Shown here: in pieces, positions 9,361-17,401 of the stretch | Layout: every line of letters starts with the position of its first letter | Numbering within the stretch: position 1 is the first letter of the stretch | Assembly (NCBI RefSeq): GCF_016864375.1 | Contig: NZ_CP069357.1 | Coordinates: 496,001 to 560,000, forward strand | DNA from: Microvirga sp. VF16 | GTDB taxonomy: Bacteria; Pseudomonadota; Alphaproteobacteria; Rhizobiales; Beijerinckiaceae | Length of the DNA stretch: 64,000 nucleotides | Direction of reading: 5' to 3' | Program-made: the position numbers and the translations under genes | The notes under the pieces: generated by a model | Seen by the model: the letters and a program-made list of their open reading frames with translations, nothing else | The model's database searches: none | What the model was told of the DNA's origin: nothing

Positions 9361-9936
9361 TCAAGCGGCCAAGCGCTGCTTCTCTTCCCAATCGGCCGGC
9401 GGAACAGCAATCCCAAGTTCACAGAGAGCCTGCGATAGGGTCATGAAACGCTCTGCCAAGTCTCCTGCTTTGACCTGTTGCGATCCAGACGCTTTCATCT
9501 CATGAAAGCGCATCCGATAAAGATTCTTCAGGATCGAACAGGCGGTTGCGAGGTTATCCGCCATGTCGAAGGCCTGCGTTCCCTCTTGAAGGAACGTCCG
9601 GCACCGACGGGCACTGCTAAACAGATCGCGATAGATGAGATCCATCCGGTCAGCAGTCATGCCACGCGCTTTGAGTGCGTCGGCTTCCGTCACCCCGTGG
9701 GCACAGGAAATCAGGCGTCCCACATGCCAGAGCGCCTGGCCGTATGCATAAACTTTGTTGTGCCCTTTTGAGTCGATCTTCGCTCTCACGGAGAGCAAAG
9801 TTGAGCGAGCCCGCGCAATATCGTCCGCAACGACTGGGCAATCGTCGCGCCCCAACCATGGTGCGTTCATTATTGTTTTTGCCTTCGGAATCAAACGCCG
9901 AATTAACGATTCCGAAATGAATCGACGGAGCTTCAT
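9361..9936 (-). CDS. Unknown helical protein
   Basis: 191 residues from the ATG at 9936. The N-terminus is basic (MKLRRFISESLIRRLIPK), and the body is predicted mainly helical with three Cys in the middle (SCAHG, RRCRTF, ATACSIL). No domain recognised. It is divergent from the methyltransferase at 10196. The intervening 260 bases are A+T-rich with short repeated AAAGTT/TAGTTCTT words and may hold divergent promoters. Confidence 0.5.
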   Translation of the reverse strand: MKLRRFISESLIRRLIPKAKTIMNAPWLGRDDCPVVADDIARARSTLLSVRAKIDSKGHNKVYAYGQALWHVGRLISCAHGVTEADALKARGMTADRMDLIYRDLFSSARRCRTFLQEGTQAFDMADNLATACSILKNLYRMRFHEMKASGSQQVKAGDLAERFMTLSQALCELGIAVPPADWEEKQRLAA

Positions 9937-10195
9937 AGGCAAGGAATAATTGTGGTTAAGTTCAGGGTTGCGACAATATATGCCTGTCGCTGCGAAGTTG
10001 TTCCAAATCCATTCTTCATGCCCTGTGACAACAAAGTTTGGTCATAGACAATAAAGTTCTTACGGAACCAACATAGTTCTTATCTAGATCGCCAAGCTTG
10101 TCCAAACCTGTCCTGAACCAGCGCGGCGTTTAAGTGACTAAGCCTCAACCTATCGAAGTGACCTGTCTGGAGTGGATCAGACGAGGTCAAACCCC

Positions 10196-11383
10196 ATGAA
10201 AAAGAAGATCAGCCAATCGCAGCTTATCCTTCCGCTGCTCGACGCGATCGAGGAAAGGGGAGGGGCAGCCAAGGCACGCGATATCTACGACTTGGTGGCC
10301 GAGAAGGTCGACCTATCGGCAGACGAGCGTACGGCTCGAATTTCGATATCCGGACACTCGTATAATGCGTTCGAGCGCGAGGTGCGTTGGGCCCAACAGA
10401 GAGCAAAACTCCAAGGTCTTTTGCGACCGGCGAATGCAGGCCTTTGGGCGCTTACCGACAAAGGGCATTCGGCGCTCACCAAGGCAACTCCTGGGCTCGT
10501 CGTTACGATCTTCATGACCGAAAAAGGTGCTGCGCTCTGGGGGCACTGTGAGGATGCAGTGGGTCTACTCGACGATGAGAGCATCAGCCTTTTGTTTTCA
10601 TCGCCTCCCTATCCGCTTCTTCGCAAGAAGGAATACGGGAACCTCGACGAGAAGGAATATGTCACGTGGATGCTTCGCCTTATGGAGCACGTCATGCCCA
10701 AGATCTCCAAAGACGGCTCAGTGGTCTTGAACTTGGGAGACGCGTGGCGTCGGGGCGAGCCAACTCTGTCCTTATACCAGGAACGCTTGCTCATTAAATT
10801 TGAAGACGAACTCGGCCTGAAACTGTGCCAGCGATTCTCGTGGCAGTCTCCTTCGAAGCTCCCGGCGCCGGCGGAGTGGGTGACTGTACGTCGGGTGCGG
10901 GTAAAACCATCGCTCGAGAACGTTTTCTGGCTCTCCGCGTCAGACAATCCCTATGCGGATAACCGCCAGATCCTCGTCCCCTATTCCGACAGCATGAAAG
11001 CAATGCTGAAAAGGGGAGGGCAGGAAGCCGCAAATCGTCCGTCGGGTTACACGATGGCAGCCGGTGCGTTCAGTAACGATAACGGCGGAGCCATTCCGGG
11101 CAATCTCATCGTCGCCGCAAACACGGAAAGCAACTCCGACTATATCAGGAGCGTCAAGGCCGCCGGACTGCCGGTTCATCCTGCTCGGTTCCCAGCAGCA
11201 CTCCCCGAGATGTTCATCAAGTTTCTCACACGGCCCAACGACCTCGTCTTCGAGCCCTTCGGCGGTTCGTTGACCACGGCGGCCGTCGCGGAAGCGCTGA
11301 ATCGGCGATGGGTCGCGTCCGAGTGCATGCTTGAATACATCAAAGGCGGGCAGATGCGCTTCCCATCCGCCGCTGCGGCATAG
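10196..11383 (+). CDS. wHTH-fused site-specific DNA methyltransferase (SPPY type)
   Basis: 395 residues from the ATG at 10196, which has GAGGT eight bases upstream; a GTG at 10172 is the alternative. Residues ~1-100 look like an Mrr-N/winged-helix DNA-binding domain (PLLDAIEERGGAAKARDIYD, then a GLLRPANAGLWALTDKG-like end). The catalytic core has motif IV SPPYP near residue 136 and motif I-like FEPFGGSLTT near residue 352, the permuted order of class beta. SPPY usually indicates N4-cytosine methylation, but N6-adenine cannot be excluded. No nuclease lies beside it. It is followed after 8 bases by the ART-like gene and then by a Mom-family gene, suggesting a modification cluster. Confidence 0.88.
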   Translation: MKKKISQSQLILPLLDAIEERGGAAKARDIYDLVAEKVDLSADERTARISISGHSYNAFEREVRWAQQRAKLQGLLRPANAGLWALTDKGHSALTKATPGLVVTIFMTEKGAALWGHCEDAVGLLDDESISLLFSSPPYPLLRKKEYGNLDEKEYVTWMLRLMEHVMPKISKDGSVVLNLGDAWRRGEPTLSLYQERLLIKFEDELGLKLCQRFSWQSPSKLPAPAEWVTVRRVRVKPSLENVFWLSASDNPYADNRQILVPYSDSMKAMLKRGGQEAANRPSGYTMAAGAFSNDNGGAIPGNLIVAANTESNSDYIRSVKAAGLPVHPARFPAALPEMFIKFLTRPNDLVFEPFGGSLTTAAVAEALNRRWVASECMLEYIKGGQMRFPSAAAA

Positions 11384-11391
11384 ACCGTCCT

Positions 11392-11877
11392 ATGACCGGT
11401 CATCTCCCGCGCACCCTGCACCACGCTACGCCGCTCTACCGGTATGATCCCCAAGCCACGGACAATCACGGGGTCTGGGATTCTTCCATACACGGTCAGA
11501 TCAGAAGCTACGGCCTATCGCCTTGTATGCACTCAAGCAAGGACGTCCCGATTGTCTTCCTGACTGACGAGCTCGGGCTTGCCACCAACTACGCCGAATG
11601 CAATCGCGGGGAAGAGTGGCCCGTTGACTGGATCATCCTTGCAATCGACTCCTCGATCATAGACCGGGCGCTTCTCCTTCCGGACATGGATCAAGAAGCC
11701 CAGACTATGGCCGACGACATCCTGGCTCAGGGGTACACGCAAGCCGAATGGGATGCTGGCCTGATCTCTTGGTTCCCGTTGCTCAAGATCACTGGCCAGG
11801 TCCGGTACAGTGCAGCGATCCCTCACATTGCCATCACACCTTTCAAGATCCTGCCTGTGGATCCCTCGTCGCGATAA
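11392..11877 (+). CDS. Unknown protein with ADP-ribosyltransferase-like features
   Basis: 161 residues starting 8 bases after the methyltransferase stop, so probably co-transcribed. The pattern LHHATPLY near the start, then GLSPCM, VFLTDELGLATNYA and a late GQVRYSAAIPHIAI strand resembles the H-Y-(E/Q) arrangement of small ART/KptA-fold proteins. This is pattern recognition, not a confirmed family match. If right, it would use NAD+ to modify nucleic acid or protein, or act as a toxin. The alternative is an unrelated conserved unknown. Confidence 0.5.
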   Translation: MTGHLPRTLHHATPLYRYDPQATDNHGVWDSSIHGQIRSYGLSPCMHSSKDVPIVFLTDELGLATNYAECNRGEEWPVDWIILAIDSSIIDRALLLPDMDQEAQTMADDILAQGYTQAEWDAGLISWFPLLKITGQVRYSAAIPHIAITPFKILPVDPSSR

Positions 11878-11944
11878 TCTTTTGTTAAGTGCCGGCGCCT
11901 ACCTCTGGTCTCAAGGATCAACCCAACCGATCCTTTCCTCCGGG

Positions 11945-11988
11945 AACCCTGCGCAGCTGTTGCCCCGCTGCGCAGGGTTTTCTGTTTT
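11945..11988 (+). terminator. Intrinsic terminator after the MTase/ART-like pair
   Basis: AACCCTGCGCAG, loop of 11, CTGCGCAGGGTT, then a T-rich run TTCTGTTTT. A strong 12-base-pair stem that separates the first two genes from the Mom-family gene. Confidence 0.8.
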
Positions 11989-12059
11989 CGGCCTCCGCCG
12001 TCGCGGTGTGCCGCCTCTGACCAGCTCTCGAAGCTTCCCCTCTCGAACAATCTTCGGAA

Positions 12060-12935
12060 ATGACACAGCTCTCGCTCTTCGACATATCGATGCGGTGGAA
12101 TAGCCGCCGCGCATCTTACCGGCCGTCCCAGGAGCCTATCGATCCAAGTCAGTTCTCCGTCGCCCCAATCGGAGATGCTGCCGCTCGTGACTTCGTCATC
12201 AGGCACCATTACTCGGGCTCTTACCCGGCCGCCGTCGCCGCCTATGGCATGTTCAAACGTGTTGCTCCCTTTCAGGACGAACTCGTCGGGGTGGCCGTGT
12301 TTTCGGTACCAATGCAGCCAAAGGCAGCCGCGGCCTATGGCGCGCCCAGCGATGCTAAGTTCTGCGAGCTCGGACGCTTCGTGTTGAAGGATCACGTCGG
12401 TGGGAATGGGGAAACCTGGCTCCTCCGGCGTGCCCTGGGAATGCTCGCAAAGGATAAACAGCGCCCTGATCGCCGGCCATATTACGATCTCTGCTTGTCC
12501 TACAGTGATCCAGTTCCCCGGACGAACGCTGCGGGTGAGCTGATCCATGTGGGTCATGTAGGAAGGATTTATCAGGCGTACGGGGGCTCCAGCGCCTATC
12601 TCGGGCGTGGGAAGCCGCGAACCCATTGGCTGACCCAGGACGGCTCAATCGTGTCACCCCGAGCCCTATCCAAGCTCCGGAACGGAGAGCGGGGGGCCGC
12701 CTATGCCTATGATTTTCTCCGGTCCCATGGAGCCCCTGCTATCGCGCCCGGTGAGAAGGAAGCTGACTACATCCGCCGCGCACTGCAGGAAGGCCCGTTT
12801 CGCAGGATGCGCCACAACGGCAATCACGCCTACGTCTTCCCGTGCGGGTCCCACTCAAACCGCCAGGAAATTCGTCGGAGGATGGATAAAGGCTTGCCTC
12901 GGCCGACAAAGACTGATCCGGTAACGGCAGCCTAG
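12060..12935 (+). CDS. Mom-family DNA hypermodification protein (GNAT-like)
   Basis: 291 residues. It shows the pattern of Mu Mom and relatives: FVIRHHYSGSYPAAVAAYG, LVGVAVFSVPM, ELGRFVLKD, LSYSDP, GHVGRIYQAYG and SPRALSKLRNGERG. In phage Mu, Mom converts N6-adenine to N6-carbamoylmethyl-adenine, protecting DNA from many restriction enzymes; the fold is related to GNAT acyltransferases. The N-terminus carries QLSLF at residues 3-7, matching the beta-clamp-binding motif. No Com-like translational activator is visible beside it. Its own transcription unit starts after the terminator at 11945. Modification chemistry here is inferred from family only. Confidence 0.8.
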   Translation: MTQLSLFDISMRWNSRRASYRPSQEPIDPSQFSVAPIGDAAARDFVIRHHYSGSYPAAVAAYGMFKRVAPFQDELVGVAVFSVPMQPKAAAAYGAPSDAKFCELGRFVLKDHVGGNGETWLLRRALGMLAKDKQRPDRRPYYDLCLSYSDPVPRTNAAGELIHVGHVGRIYQAYGGSSAYLGRGKPRTHWLTQDGSIVSPRALSKLRNGERGAAYAYDFLRSHGAPAIAPGEKEADYIRRALQEGPFRRMRHNGNHAYVFPCGSHSNRQEIRRRMDKGLPRPTKTDPVTAA

Positions 12936-12938
12936 AAT

Positions 12939-13244
12939 CTAGAGCAAATATCCGGCAGCCTTGGTGGTTCCGTTAATAGTTCTTAACCACTCCGCCCGCA
13001 TCTTTCCCGAATCATAATGCCGGACCGCGAGTCCAACTTCGGCGCGAATACTGCGCAACATCGAATCAAGTGTGTAACGTGGAATCACCCGGAACCGGGC
13101 CTTTACATGCGAATTGACTCCGCCTTTTGGGCTAAATGATTCCAGCCAAAGAAGTTTCCCACCGCTGAATCGATCTATTGTGAATGGATTCTTGACGCGC
13201 GACTCCACAGCCAACTCAGAATCGGTCATCTCTCGAAACGGCAC
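12939..13244 (-). CDS. Unknown small protein
   Basis: 101 residues, basic, convergent with the Mom-family gene (3 bases between stops) and divergent from the RHH gene. It has a middle beta-rich region (GGKLLWLESFSPKGG) and a helical C-terminus. An internal ATG at 13229 is an alternative start. No family recognised. Confidence 0.4.
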   Translation of the reverse strand: MPFREMTDSELAVESRVKNPFTIDRFSGGKLLWLESFSPKGGVNSHVKARFRVIPRYTLDSMLRSIRAEVGLAVRHYDSGKMRAEWLRTINGTTKAAGYLL

Positions 13245-13264
13245 GAGTGTAACTGGTGGATGCC

Positions 13265-13477
13265 ATGCCTGACGCTAAACGAGCCGAGAGAGTTCAGCGC
13301 TTCCGTAAGTCTCGCCGGGAACGGGGAGACAAGGAAGTGAACGTCTGGATTCCTGGGCTTCTGAACACTGCGATCGACCAAGCTGTCGAGAGCGGTCGCT
13401 TCAAGTCCCGTGAGGCCGTCATCACCCATGCCCTCGAGGCCATGTTTGCCCAAAAGGATCGTAATGTCGTGACGTAA
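13265..13477 (+). CDS. Ribbon-helix-helix-like small DNA-binding protein
   Basis: 70 residues from the ATG at 13265, preceded by a GGTGG site. A basic leader (AKRAERVQRFRKSRRERG) leads into a short beta strand KEVNVWIP and two helices (LLNTAIDQAVESGRF, SREAVITHALEAMF), the ribbon-helix-helix layout of CopG/MetJ-like repressors. It sits just upstream of the repC leader, where it could regulate replication, or it may be the antitoxin-like half of a lost pair. Confidence 0.6.
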   Translation: MPDAKRAERVQRFRKSRRERGDKEVNVWIPGLLNTAIDQAVESGRFKSREAVITHALEAMFAQKDRNVVT

Positions 13478-13484
13478 CCCAGGC

Positions 13485-13563
13485 AAAGCAAAAGGCCCAC
13501 GAAGCGGGAACTTCGAGGGCCTTTGGAGCTACCCGCGAGGGGCGGCGTAATGGAATGTTTGGC
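13485..13563 (-). ncRNA. Putative counter-transcribed antisense RNA (ctRNA) of repC
   Basis: On the minus strand there is a perfect -35 TTGACA (13599-13594), an 18-base spacer and a -10 CATAAG (13575-13570), predicting a start near 13563. Transcription would end at the hairpin 13491-13524 followed by TTTTGCTTT, giving an RNA of about 75-80 bases antisense to the repC leader. Known repABC plasmids carry exactly such a small antisense RNA upstream of repC, which controls copy number and incompatibility by sequestering the repC ribosome site. Promoter and terminator are seen; expression and function are inferred. Confidence 0.65.
13491..13524 (-). terminator. Hairpin terminating the antisense RNA (repC leader stem)
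   Basis: AAAGGCCCACGAAG, loop CGGGAA, CTTCGAGGGCCTTT: 14-base arms with one mismatch. On the minus strand the stem is followed by TTTTGCTTT. On the plus strand it lacks a clean T-run, so it may act there mainly as leader structure. Confidence 0.75.
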
Positions 13564-13651
13564 GACTTCCTTATGCCATCCCGACAAGCTGACTGTCAAG
13601 AGCATCGGTTACGGTGGACGCTCCCGCTTTGCCCTCAACATGGAGGGTACG

Positions 13652-14806
13652 ATGCAACTCGCATCGTCAGGAGGCCGGCGGCTGAGACATGCCGCTCTGG
13701 CCGCGAGAGAACTTGCGCTCGAAACCGGGCGTACGGTGACGCGAAAAGAACTGTCTGCGGCAGCCCGGGACGCTGCCAAGGCCCTGGAACTGCGGAATGG
13801 ACCCCGGTCGGTTCTGTCCGAGCTCGTCGCCTGCTGGGGCGAACAGGAATGGGAGCGGCTGCTCGTCTGGCCGTCGAACGATTACCTCATGAGCCGCACC
13901 GGCCTGTCCGAGCGGTCCGTCCGGTATGCCTTTAGGGTTCTGATCGACCAACAATTGATCGTTCCGAAGGAGTCGCCGAACGGGAAGCGATTTGCCATCA
14001 AGGACTTGGCTGGCGAAGTCGTCGACGCGTTCGGCTTCGATCTGACGCCGGTCTATGCCAAGCGAGGGGAGTGGGCGGAACGCCTGATCGAGCAGAAGCA
14101 GGCTCGCGAAGCCCGGAAGCGCGCCTTCGACGAGATCACCATCGCTCGCCGTGCCGCCGAGGAGGCCCTGAGTGCCCTTGCAGAGCACTACTCAGATCTG
14201 GACCGCTCAGACCTCGAGGACCGTCTCAAAGCCCTGAAAGCCAGGACGCCTTTGCGCAGTTCGAAGGCGATACCGCTGGATGCTCTCGACGAGTGGAAAG
14301 GCCTGAGGGCACTTTGCGAGAAAGCGTTCTTTGATGCTGGCAATGGAGGCAAAGATTGCCGCCACTCTTATAACAACAACGGATCTCCTACCGAAGCTTG
14401 TAACAAAGGCTTTCCGAAGAAAGCTGAGGCGGTTCGTTCAACCGAACAAACCTCACAGCACCTATCACCGGAATTGATCCTTGAGGCCTGCCCCACCCTC
14501 GGCGACTACGGCCAGCCCGTGCGGGACCTGGCCGACATCGTCGCAGCCGGCCGCTACCTTCGAGCCTCCTTGGGCGCCCATGAGAGCGCCTGGGCTGAAG
14601 CCGCCGCGGAGATTGGCATTATCAGGGCCGCAGTAGCGGTCATCTATACCCTGCAGCTTTACGAGGATGACGTAGCTAAGAACGGGGGAGAAAGCCGGAT
14701 CAAGAACCCTGGAGGGTACTACCGGGCACTCGTCCGCATGGTGAAATCCGGCAAGATCGATCTCGCGGTCGAGCTCCTGGCGATGAGGAGACGGCGAATG
14801 ATGTGA
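13652..14806 (+). CDS. repC: RepC-type plasmid replication initiator
   Basis: 384 residues from the ATG at 13652, chosen because GGAGGG lies four bases upstream, because the protein then starts MQLASSGGRRLRHAALAAR like other RepC N-termini, and because it leaves a ~175-base leader for the antisense RNA. The RepC wHTH region shows VWPSNDYLMSRTGLSERSVR, then KESPNGKRFA and AFGFDLTPVYAKRGEWA. The C-terminal domain shows AGRYLRASLGAHESAWAEAA and IKNPGGYYRALV. RepC binds an origin inside its own gene. The usual upstream repA and repB are absent here; an orphan parA lies 45 kb away. Longer starts (13523, 13550, 13640) exist but are less well supported. Confidence 0.9.
   Translation: MQLASSGGRRLRHAALAARELALETGRTVTRKELSAAARDAAKALELRNGPRSVLSELVACWGEQEWERLLVWPSNDYLMSRTGLSERSVRYAFRVLIDQQLIVPKESPNGKRFAIKDLAGEVVDAFGFDLTPVYAKRGEWAERLIEQKQAREARKRAFDEITIARRAAEEALSALAEHYSDLDRSDLEDRLKALKARTPLRSSKAIPLDALDEWKGLRALCEKAFFDAGNGGKDCRHSYNNNGSPTEACNKGFPKKAEAVRSTEQTSQHLSPELILEACPTLGDYGQPVRDLADIVAAGRYLRASLGAHESAWAEAAAEIGIIRAAVAVIYTLQLYEDDVAKNGGESRIKNPGGYYRALVRMVKSGKIDLAVELLAMRRRRMM
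14352..14450. other. Candidate origin of replication (oriV) inside repC
   Basis: An A+T-richer stretch in the middle of repC (TCTTATAACAACAACGG and onward) is followed by an inverted repeat GTTCG-N6-CGAAC at 14432-14447. In repABC plasmids the origin is an A+T-rich segment in the central part of repC, so position and composition fit. Inferred by analogy. Confidence 0.4.
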
Positions 14807-14891
14807 GCCGTGCGCAATCTTCAGGCCAGTTTCGTTCCCTATACGCGCAAACCATCGTTGATTCGGTGATAATTGCGTACGGATAGAACTG

Positions 14892-15197
14892 ATGTTTGCT
14901 CATGGAGACCTTTGGCACACCATCGATTTGCTTGCCGAGCGGTGCAACTTATCGACGTCCGGCCTCGCCCTAAAAGCAGGGTTGGATTCCACTTCGCTGA
15001 ACAAGTCCAAGCGGATGAGCCCCGATCGACGGGAGCGATGGCCGTCGACAGAAACGCTCTCCAAGCTGCTCGCTGCCGCGGAGGTGAACCTGCTCGCCTT
15101 TGCCACGCTCATGAACTCTTTGCCTGAACAGATCGATGCGCCGATTGGCGATCGGGAGCAGTCGGACGAAATGGAGCAAAGCCGAGCGGCCGCCTAG
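14892..15197 (+). CDS. HTH protein resembling the N-terminus of S24/LexA-like repressors
   Basis: 101 residues. IDLLAERCNLSTSGLALKAG, LDSTSLNKSKRMSPDR and RWPSTETLSKLLAA match the XRE-like DNA-binding domain of alphaproteobacterial S24-family repressors. The usual C-terminal self-cleaving peptidase is absent; the protein ends in a polar tail. It may be a natural short form or a truncated repressor, and could regulate genes around repC. Confidence 0.7.
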   Translation: MFAHGDLWHTIDLLAERCNLSTSGLALKAGLDSTSLNKSKRMSPDRRERWPSTETLSKLLAAAEVNLLAFATLMNSLPEQIDAPIGDREQSDEMEQSRAAA

Positions 15198-15360
15198 GCG
15201 CTCCCGGCTGCAAGCCTTCGTTCACCCTTATCCAATTGCTTTCTCCGACACCCCTGGAGTTGGGAACCAGAAGAACGGAACGGTAAGGAATTTCGCCGAT
15301 GGGTAAGGCTCGATCTGCCCCAAGCTGTCGAGCCTTGAAGCCTGCCCCAAGAGTGCCTGC

Positions 15361-15633
15361 GTGAACGACAAGAATAGCGATGAGATCGCAAAAATCATTC
15401 GTCTCGTAGGTGACCTCGGGAAAACTGCTGACGGGAAAGGGGACCCGATCAACGAGGCCTATCTGAGAGGCCTCGCGGAGGGGCTTGCCCTTGCAGATCT
15501 CGTCAACCGCGACCAGGTCCAGATGATGACCCGCTGGAGCCAGATCTTGGTTTCGCAGCAGTTTGCAAACGGTTCGATAAAGCCGATGCCGCACCCTCCC
15601 TCTACCCCGATGGTCGGACCGATCCGGCATTAA
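15361..15633 (+). CDS. Small unknown protein
   Basis: 90 residues with a GTG start. An acidic/helical first half (AYLRGLAEGLALADLV) and a Pro-rich end (PMPHPPSTPMVGP). No family recognised. Confidence 0.4.
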   Translation: MNDKNSDEIAKIIRLVGDLGKTADGKGDPINEAYLRGLAEGLALADLVNRDQVQMMTRWSQILVSQQFANGSIKPMPHPPSTPMVGPIRH

Positions 15634-15738
15634 GGACGCTCCTCACATTTCCGGCACGGCAAGGCATTCGATTTAATTCGGCGACATTCTGCATTATAAT
15701 TCGTCCATCGAACACGACAAACCTGGACGATTCGTGAA

Positions 15739-15999
15739 ATGGACGACGCCGCTTTCAATACAGAATCTGTAGCCTCCGATATGCTCAAGTCCGTGATCGA
15801 GCGGTTGGAGCGTGTTTACGAAGAGATCGATGGTCTCAAGGCTGGTGCCAAAGACATTCTAGCTGAGGCAAAAGGTAATGGCCTGGACCCAAAAATCATC
15901 AAAAAGTGCCTCGCCATCAGGAAGAAGGATCATTCCGAGCGTATGGAGGAGGAAGCGATCCTTGATCTCTACCTCCAGGCCTTGGAAATGAGCAGCTAA
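15739..15999 (+). CDS. gapR: GapR-like nucleoid-associated protein (DUF2312)
   Basis: 86 residues, the family's usual length. VIERLERVYEEIDGLKAGAK, ILAEAKGNGLDPKIIKKCLA and IRKKDHSERMEEEAILDLYL follow the DUF2312 consensus closely. GapR of Caulobacter encircles overtwisted DNA ahead of the replication fork and helps topoisomerases and cell-cycle control. A perfect TATAAT (about 15697-15702) lies upstream, although its -35 is weak. This may be a plasmid copy in addition to a chromosomal one. It could act in plasmid replication or silencing. Confidence 0.87.
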   Translation: MDDAAFNTESVASDMLKSVIERLERVYEEIDGLKAGAKDILAEAKGNGLDPKIIKKCLAIRKKDHSERMEEEAILDLYLQALEMSS

Positions 16000-16108
16000 A
16001 TACTGTCAGCCGTCCTTTGCTGCAGGACCTGAATATAGGACGGCGTGATCTCCAACTCCGTCCTTTTCAGTTTCGGCTCATCAATACTCGCCGCAATCGT
16101 GAGAAACC

Positions 16109-17128
16109 ATGACTTCCGCATTGATTGCGCCCTCTCATCTTGTCTCTAAGGTAGGGGAGGGCGGACAGCCCCACGAGATCGTTCCAGGAATGTTGGTTTG
16201 CGCGTTTTTGTGCCTCGCAGTGGGCGCCTTCAAACTAGCTGTCGTGGCCGCAACTCCGCTGGAACTCCACGCCGGACCTCAGATCGCTCTTCTCGGGCTT
16301 GGTCTCGTCCCTGCCATCGGCGCCATGATCTACAGCCGCCCGGTCCGGCACCGGCCCCGTATGGCTTCCTTGCATTTCACGGTTGCCTTGGTGCCGTTTA
16401 GTGCTCTGGCATTCGCAGATCTCGGCCATGTCGTCAGTTATCTCTCTCGGCACCAACCCTTTGCCGACAGTCTATATATATACGTAGACGCCGCGTTGGG
16501 CTTCGACTGGATGAGTATGCTTGAGTGGGCTAACAACCATCCTAGTCTCACAGCCGTTGGATACGGTGCCTATGTCTCGGCGGGCTTCCAGTCAGTCACT
16601 GTCCCCATCCTGCTTGCCGCGTTAGGTCGGTATCATGCGTTGTCAGTCTCAACGGTGGCAGTGCTGCTCACCCTAATCATCACCTTTCTAATCGCCGGGT
16701 TACTGCCAGCGCTTGGCCCATATTACGTCTACGGAATCACCCCCGCACATCACCCGAACCTCATCATTCGGGCAGTGGACCTCCACGTTGCCGAGATCAT
16801 TGGCATGCGGGATGGTTCGATACTCAACGTCTCCCGCCTTGCAGCTACTGGTCTTGTAACCTTCCCCAGCTTCCATGCTGCGAACGCGGTTATCCTCGCT
16901 TGGGCACTTTGGCACGTTCCGTATCTCAGGAGTGCCGGCATGATTCTCAATGGCTTGATGCTTGTCGCAACGCCCCTCCAGGGCAGCCACTACGTCATCG
17001 ACGTTCTCGCCGGTGCCGTAAACGCCGCGCTGGCCATAGCCGCAGCGCCGATTCTCCTCCGGGGAATCGAACGATTGTGGCACCAATCAGAACCTGTCCC
17101 CCGAATCCACAGACCGGCGGAGATCTAA
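16109..17128 (+). CDS. PAP2-superfamily integral membrane protein (Aur1/Ipt1-like)
   Basis: 339 residues with about eight hydrophobic segments. Phosphatase signatures occur late: FPSFHAANAVILAWAL (motif 2, with the catalytic-type His) and GSHYVIDVLAGAVNAAL (motif 3 H-x3-D). This places it among PAP2 lipid phosphatases/phosphotransferases, closest in style to the inositolphosphotransferase/PAP2_3 group, acting on lipid phosphates at the membrane. It stands alone. Confidence 0.82.
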   Translation: MTSALIAPSHLVSKVGEGGQPHEIVPGMLVCAFLCLAVGAFKLAVVAATPLELHAGPQIALLGLGLVPAIGAMIYSRPVRHRPRMASLHFTVALVPFSALAFADLGHVVSYLSRHQPFADSLYIYVDAALGFDWMSMLEWANNHPSLTAVGYGAYVSAGFQSVTVPILLAALGRYHALSVSTVAVLLTLIITFLIAGLLPALGPYYVYGITPAHHPNLIIRAVDLHVAEIIGMRDGSILNVSRLAATGLVTFPSFHAANAVILAWALWHVPYLRSAGMILNGLMLVATPLQGSHYVIDVLAGAVNAALAIAAAPILLRGIERLWHQSEPVPRIHRPAEI

Positions 17129-17401
17129 AAAGCCGTCACACGCATGGCACTTTCCCAGTGTTTCTACGTTGTGTGCCGGTGAGGGATTCGCCCTCATTGC
17201 ATTCCACGAAAAATGAGGTCTGCGACAAAACCGCCTTCGACGGAGGAACGAGAGATGTCGTCAGGTTCCTACAAGCTTCATGACTCAGGAGATCCGTCAA
17301 ATCCCTGAAATCCAAAGCAGCACCCGGAGCATTCCGATCACTGGAGATCGCATTTTACGAAGGTCAAATCTGGAAAATCCCCGAAAGATTCTAAGCGAGC
17401 C

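Noticed and set aside
13265..14806. Complete repABC operon
   Set aside because: No repA or repB sits upstream of repC; the gene there is a small RHH protein.
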